DNA from: an uncultured Eubacterium sp.
Lineage (GTDB): Bacteria > Bacillota > Clostridia > Oscillospirales > Acutalibacteraceae
NCBI RefSeq assembly: GCF_934525195.1
Contig: NZ_CAKSZA010000006.1
Location: 1-64,000, forward strand
Direction: 5' to 3'
Length of the DNA stretch: 64,000 nt
The number at the start of each line of letters is the position of its first letter. The first letter of the stretch is position 1. Below are positions 61,041 through 64,000 of this stretch, piece by piece. Made by a program: the position numbers and the translations under genes. The notes under the pieces are model-generated. The model searched no databases. It was not told where the DNA came from and worked only from the letters and a program-made list of their open reading frames with translations.

Positions 61041-62138
61041 ATGCAAAATATTGAGTTAAAAAACAAAATGGTTTTAATAACAGGTGCTGCTGGCTTTATT
61101 GGCAGTAATCTTGTTCTTGAATTGTTAAAGACACAATCTCCAATAAAGATTGTTGGAATTGATAATATGAATGATTATTATGATGTGTCAATTAAGGAAT
61201 GGCGCTTGAAGCAGATTGAAGTTTGTGCAAATAATCACGATAAATCAAGATGGAACTTTGTAAAAGGTGATATTTCTGATTCGTCGCTCATTAATTCACT
61301 ATTTGATGAGTATCAGTTTGATATTGTTGTAAATCTGGCTGCACAGGCCGGCGTTCGTTATTCAATTACAAATCCTGATACATATATTAAGTCTAATTTG
61401 ATAGGCTTTTATAATATTCTTGAGGCTTGTCGACATTCTTATGATAATGATAATACAGGAGTAGAACATCTTGTGTATGCTTCTTCTTCGTCGGTTTATG
61501 GTTCTAATAAAAAAGTTCCTTATTCCGTTGAAGATAAAGTTGATAATCCCGTCTCACTTTATGCCGCAACAAAAAAGAGCAATGAGTTAATGGCTCACGC
61601 TTATTCTAAATTGTATAATATTCCATCAACAGGACTTCGTTTCTTTACTGTTTATGGTCCTGCCGGACGACCGGATATGGCATATTTCGGTTTTACAAAT
61701 AAATTGCTTAACGGTGATGTGATTCAAATTTTTAATTATGGAAATTGTAAGCGTGATTTTACATATATAGATGATATTGTAGAGGGCGTAAAACGAGTAA
61801 TGACAGGTGCGCCGGAAAGAAAAATTGGGGATGACGGCTTGCCTTTGCCTCCATATGCTGTATATAATATTGGAAATCAAAATCCTGAAAATCTTTTAGA
61901 TTTTGTTGATGTTCTTCAGCAGGAATTAATCAGAGCAGAGGTTTTGCCTGAGGATTATGATTTTGATGCTCATAAGGAACTCGTTCCAATGCAACCCGGG
62001 GATGTTCCTGTAACTTATGCGGATACAAGTGCATTAGAACGTGATTTCGGATTTAAACCAAGCACTGATTTAAGGACAGGATTGCGTAATTTTGCCGAGT
62101 GGTATAAAGATTTTTATTTGGATAAAAGGAGAAAATAA
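61041..62138 (+). CDS. UDP-glucuronate 4-epimerase-like NAD-dependent epimerase
   Basis: A 365-residue SDR: TGAAGFIGSNLVLELL binds NAD; catalytic YASSSSVYG with Ser/Thr and SLYAATKKSNELMAHAY (Tyr-x3-Lys); the GLRFFTVYGPAGRPDMAYFGF block is the mark of UDP-GlcA epimerases. The next gene makes its substrate, so UDP-GalA is the probable product. Confidence 0.9.
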   Translation: MQNIELKNKMVLITGAAGFIGSNLVLELLKTQSPIKIVGIDNMNDYYDVSIKEWRLKQIEVCANNHDKSRWNFVKGDISDSSLINSLFDEYQFDIVVNLAAQAGVRYSITNPDTYIKSNLIGFYNILEACRHSYDNDNTGVEHLVYASSSSVYGSNKKVPYSVEDKVDNPVSLYAATKKSNELMAHAYSKLYNIPSTGLRFFTVYGPAGRPDMAYFGFTNKLLNGDVIQIFNYGNCKRDFTYIDDIVEGVKRVMTGAPERKIGDDGLPLPPYAVYNIGNQNPENLLDFVDVLQQELIRAEVLPEDYDFDAHKELVPMQPGDVPVTYADTSALERDFGFKPSTDLRTGLRNFAEWYKDFYLDKRRK

Positions 62139-63370
62139 TGAAAATTGCTGTTGCCGGAACAGGATATGTCGGACTTTCTATTGCTACGCTGTTATCACAA
62201 AAAAACGAAGTAGTTGCTGTTGACATAATTCCTGAAAAAGTTGAATTGATAAATAATAGAAAATCACCGATTCAGGATGATTATATCGAAAAATATTTGA
62301 AAGAAAAAGAATTGAATTTGACAGCAACGTTAGACGCGCTAAATGCTTATAAGGACGCTGATTATGTTGTTGTAGCTGCGCCTACAAACTATGACAGTAA
62401 AAAGAATTTTTTTGACACTTCTGCTGTTGAAACCGTAATAGAAACGGTTATAGAGGTTAATCCAAATGCAATTATAGTTATTAAGTCTACTATTCCGGTT
62501 GGATATACGGAACAAATCAGAGAAAAATATCAAAATGAAAACATTATTTTTAGTCCTGAGTTTTTAAGAGAGTCAAAAGCTCTTTATGATAATTTGTATC
62601 CTTCCAGAATTATTGTTGGAACAGATTTGAATAATGATAGACTTGTAAAAGCCGCTAATGACTTTGCTAAGCTTTTGAAAGATGCTGCATTGAAACCTAA
62701 TGTTGATGAATTGATTATGGGGTGTACCGAGGCGGAAGCTGTTAAACTTTTTGCTAACACCTATCTTGCTTTAAGAGTATCGTATTTTAACGAGTTAGAT
62801 ACATATGCCGAAATGAAAAACCTGGATGCGAAAGCGATAATAGAGGGCGTATGCTTGGACCCAAGAATAGGAAATCACTATAATAATCCGAGTTTCGGAT
62901 ATGGTGGATATTGTTTGCCGAAAGACACCAAGCAGTTGCTTGCGAATTACGCTGATGTTCCTCAAAACATGATGTCTGCAATAGTAGAGAGCAATAGAAC
63001 GAGAAAAGATTTTATTGCCGACAGAGTATTAGAAATTGCAGGGGGATATGGAGCAAATGGAGAGTATAGCGCAGAACTTGAAAAAGAAGTCGTTGTTGGC
63101 GTTTATAGATTAACCATGAAATCAAATTCTGACAACTTTCGCCAAAGCTCGATTCAGGGCGTTATGAAAAGAATAAAAGCAAAAGGTGCAACTGTAATTA
63201 TTTATGAACCGTCACTCGAAGATGGTACAACATTTTTTGGAAGTAAGGTTGTAAATGATCTTGAAGCTTTTAAGAGTCAAAGTGACGCAATTATAGCTAA
63301 TAGATATGATTCTTGTTTAGATGACGTTAAAGATAAAGTTTATACACGTGATTTGTTTTTTAGAGATTAA
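62138..63370 (+). CDS. ugd: UDP-glucose 6-dehydrogenase
   Basis: A 410-residue UDP-glucose dehydrogenase making UDP-glucuronate. AVAGTGYVGLSIATLLSQ binds NAD, VIKSTIPVGYTEQI and FSPEFLRESKALYDNLYPSRI follow, and the catalytic Cys is in GYGGYCLPKDTKQL near residue 262. Last gene of the cluster; its ATG overlaps the epimerase stop. Confidence 0.93.
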   Translation: MKIAVAGTGYVGLSIATLLSQKNEVVAVDIIPEKVELINNRKSPIQDDYIEKYLKEKELNLTATLDALNAYKDADYVVVAAPTNYDSKKNFFDTSAVETVIETVIEVNPNAIIVIKSTIPVGYTEQIREKYQNENIIFSPEFLRESKALYDNLYPSRIIVGTDLNNDRLVKAANDFAKLLKDAALKPNVDELIMGCTEAEAVKLFANTYLALRVSYFNELDTYAEMKNLDAKAIIEGVCLDPRIGNHYNNPSFGYGGYCLPKDTKQLLANYADVPQNMMSAIVESNRTRKDFIADRVLEIAGGYGANGEYSAELEKEVVVGVYRLTMKSNSDNFRQSSIQGVMKRIKAKGATVIIYEPSLEDGTTFFGSKVVNDLEAFKSQSDAIIANRYDSCLDDVKDKVYTRDLFFRD

Positions 63371-63717
63371 AAATATAATATTGATAAAATGAAAATAGTG
63401 CGTTGTGTTATTTTGCAGGCTTAACTGTGCTACTGGCAATTTAGGATAAAAAAGATGGATATATGATACAGAAATTCGAATGTTGAGGCGTTGAAAGTTA
63501 TTGTGTTTTTCATTAAGTTTTATTGTTAATTATTGCCAATCCTTTAAAAACAACTGATTCCGTTTTGTGGGGTCAGTTGTTTTTTTATAATATGAAAAAT
63601 ATTGAATATAAGAAAATTTAAAAATAAAAGCATTAACTTTTAATTTTACAATAATTTAATAAGCGAGTAAAGGAAATGCAGAAAATAGAGAATATTTATG
63701 GACAAGTGCTATTTATT
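63371..63717. other. AT-rich intergenic region with no gene seen
   Basis: Between ugd and the tracrRNA promoter. Apart from a terminator (63547-63587), I see no gene. There is no array of direct repeats here. Confidence 0.5.
63547..63587 (+). terminator. terminator of the polysaccharide cluster
   Basis: AAAACAACTGA pairs with TCAGTTGTTTT, loop of 15 bases, followed by a T-run. About 180 bases downstream of ugd. Confidence 0.75.
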
Positions 63718-63729
63718 TTGACAAAAATA

Positions 63730-63758
63730 TTTACAAAGCTGAAAATGTGTGGTATACT
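63730..63758 (+). promoter_or_regulatory. promoter of the tracrRNA-like gene
   Basis: TTTACA (63730-63735), 17 bases, TATACT (63753-63758) with TGTG just before the -10. The start of RNA should be near 63765. TTGACA at 63718-63723 is too far from the -10 to be used. Confidence 0.75.
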
Positions 63759-63764
63759 TTAATT

Positions 63765-63857
63765 GTTCTTATAACATACCAAGAACAATTGGGTTACTAC
63801 AAAAAGGTAGAAAACCGAAAAGCTCTGACGGCTCCTTTTTGGAGCCGTTATCTTTTT
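63765..63857 (+). ncRNA. tracrRNA-like RNA for the type II CRISPR system
   Basis: A short RNA unit directly upstream of cas9. A candidate anti-repeat (about 63770-63796) is followed by nested stems GGTT/AACC (63792-63795 with 63813-63816) and CTAC/GTAG (63797-63800 with 63807-63810), then GAAAAGCTCTG, and a perfect terminator ACGGCTCC/GGAGCCGT with TATCTTTTT. This layout is that of tracrRNA. The 5' end AATTGTTCTT is inverted-complementary to AAGAACAATT in the anti-repeat. No repeat array in the window to test the pairing. Confidence 0.78.
63828..63857 (+). terminator. tracrRNA terminator
   Basis: ACGGCTCC pairs with GGAGCCGT (8 bp) around TTTTT, followed by TATCTTTTTC. It ends 20 bases before the cas9 start, so cas9 may be read through it or from another promoter. 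Confidence 0.85.
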
Positions 63858-63878
63858 CTATCAAAAAGGAGAAACATT

Positions 63879-64000
63879 ATGAAGTACGGTATCGGATTGG
63901 ATTGCGGAATCACATCTGTTGGCTATTGTGTAATAGAGCTGGATTCAAATGATGAGCCTAAAAGAATTGTTCGTCTTGGCTCGAGGATTTTTGACAAAGC
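63879..64000 (+). CDS. cas9: CRISPR-associated endonuclease Cas9 (N-terminal 40 residues, cut by window end)
   Basis: The frame starts at ATG 63879 behind AAAAGGAG and runs off the window after 40 codons. MKYGIGLDCGITSVGY is the RuvC-I motif of Cas9, with catalytic Asp8; the following VRLGSRIFDKA agrees with the start of the arginine-rich bridge region. The subtype cannot be decided without the rest. The tracrRNA just upstream on the same strand supports it; cas1, cas2 and the array, if present, lie beyond 64000. Confidence 0.9.
   Translation, partial: MKYGIGLDCGITSVGYCVIELDSNDEPKRIVRLGSRIFDK

Noticed and set aside
63718..63723. TTGACA as the -35 box of the tracrRNA promoter
   Set aside because: It is 29 bases from the -10; TTTACA at 63730-63735 has the correct 17-base spacing.
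63371..63760. CRISPR repeat array next to cas9
   Set aside because: I looked for direct repeats of 30-40 bases with regular spacing and saw none; the array, if present, is outside the window.

Overview
The window looks like chromosomal DNA of a low-to-moderate GC, Gram-positive anaerobe of the class Clostridia, most like the Ruminococcaceae/Oscillospirales. The reasons are its gene orders (rimP-nusA-rnpM-ylxQ-infB-rbfA-nrnA-truB-ribF; hprK-glk-murB-rapZ-whiA-dnaE-pfkA), a PTS with HPr Ser46 and HPr kinase, a spoVAD sporulation gene, PduL, DnaE-type polymerase, strong GGAGG ribosome binding sites and consensus sigma-A promoters. The species cannot be named from the sequence alone.

Layout. 1-1.75 kb: tail of a secreted fibronectin-like protein, a repeat element, pduL and a small membrane protein. 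1.75-10.2 kb: a translation/RNA operon from a single strong promoter with a terminator-like leader, ending in ribF and a HAD phosphatase. 10.4-15.5 kb: a P-loop protein, a convergent GH95 fucosidase-asparaginase pair, and a cobalamin riboswitch in front of a secreted alpha/alpha-barrel protein. 15.8-21.5 kb: fructose operon fused to the general PTS genes (fruR-fruK-fruA-ptsH-ptsI). 21.6-24.1 kb: hypB-hypA and a convergent glycosyltransferase. 24.2-33.5 kb: the hprK to pfkA housekeeping cluster. 33.5-39.9 kb: secreted or anchored cell-wall and glycan proteins (two GH25 lysozymes, a GH51-like protein, an XRE regulator facing a small secreted protein). 40.0-42.6 kb: dusB-nagA-trmL on the minus strand. 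43.0-46.8 kb: murA, a WalJ-like metallo-hydrolase, rlmH, an isolated spoVAD. 46.9-63.4 kb: an exopolysaccharide/glycan cluster (aminotransferase, initiating sugar transferase, ATP-grasp/HAD pair, six glycosyltransferases, Wzy and Wzx, two acetyltransferases, UDP-glucuronate epimerase, UDP-glucose dehydrogenase) with a decayed-gene scar inside it. From about 48.9 kb this cluster is visibly more AT-rich in codon use than the rest. 63.7-64.0 kb: a tracrRNA-like gene with its own promoter and terminator, then the first 40 codons of cas9, cut by the window edge.

How it works together. The PTS genes, HPr kinase, glucokinase and phosphofructokinase make up sugar uptake and carbon signalling. murB, murA, rapZ and nagA handle amino-sugar and wall precursors. 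Secreted glycosidases and lysozymes, several with the same C-terminal Fn3-like module, act outside the cell. The glycan cluster probably builds a uronic-acid-containing polysaccharide.

Most notable: the tracrRNA/cas9 start with a self-folding anti-repeat; a B12 riboswitch governing a secreted intrinsic-factor-fold protein; a TA-bounded inverted-repeat element family with one minimal copy between infB and rbfA and covarying hairpins in the long copies; and the gene scar in the polysaccharide cluster. No rRNA, tRNA, insertion-sequence transposase or CRISPR array was seen.
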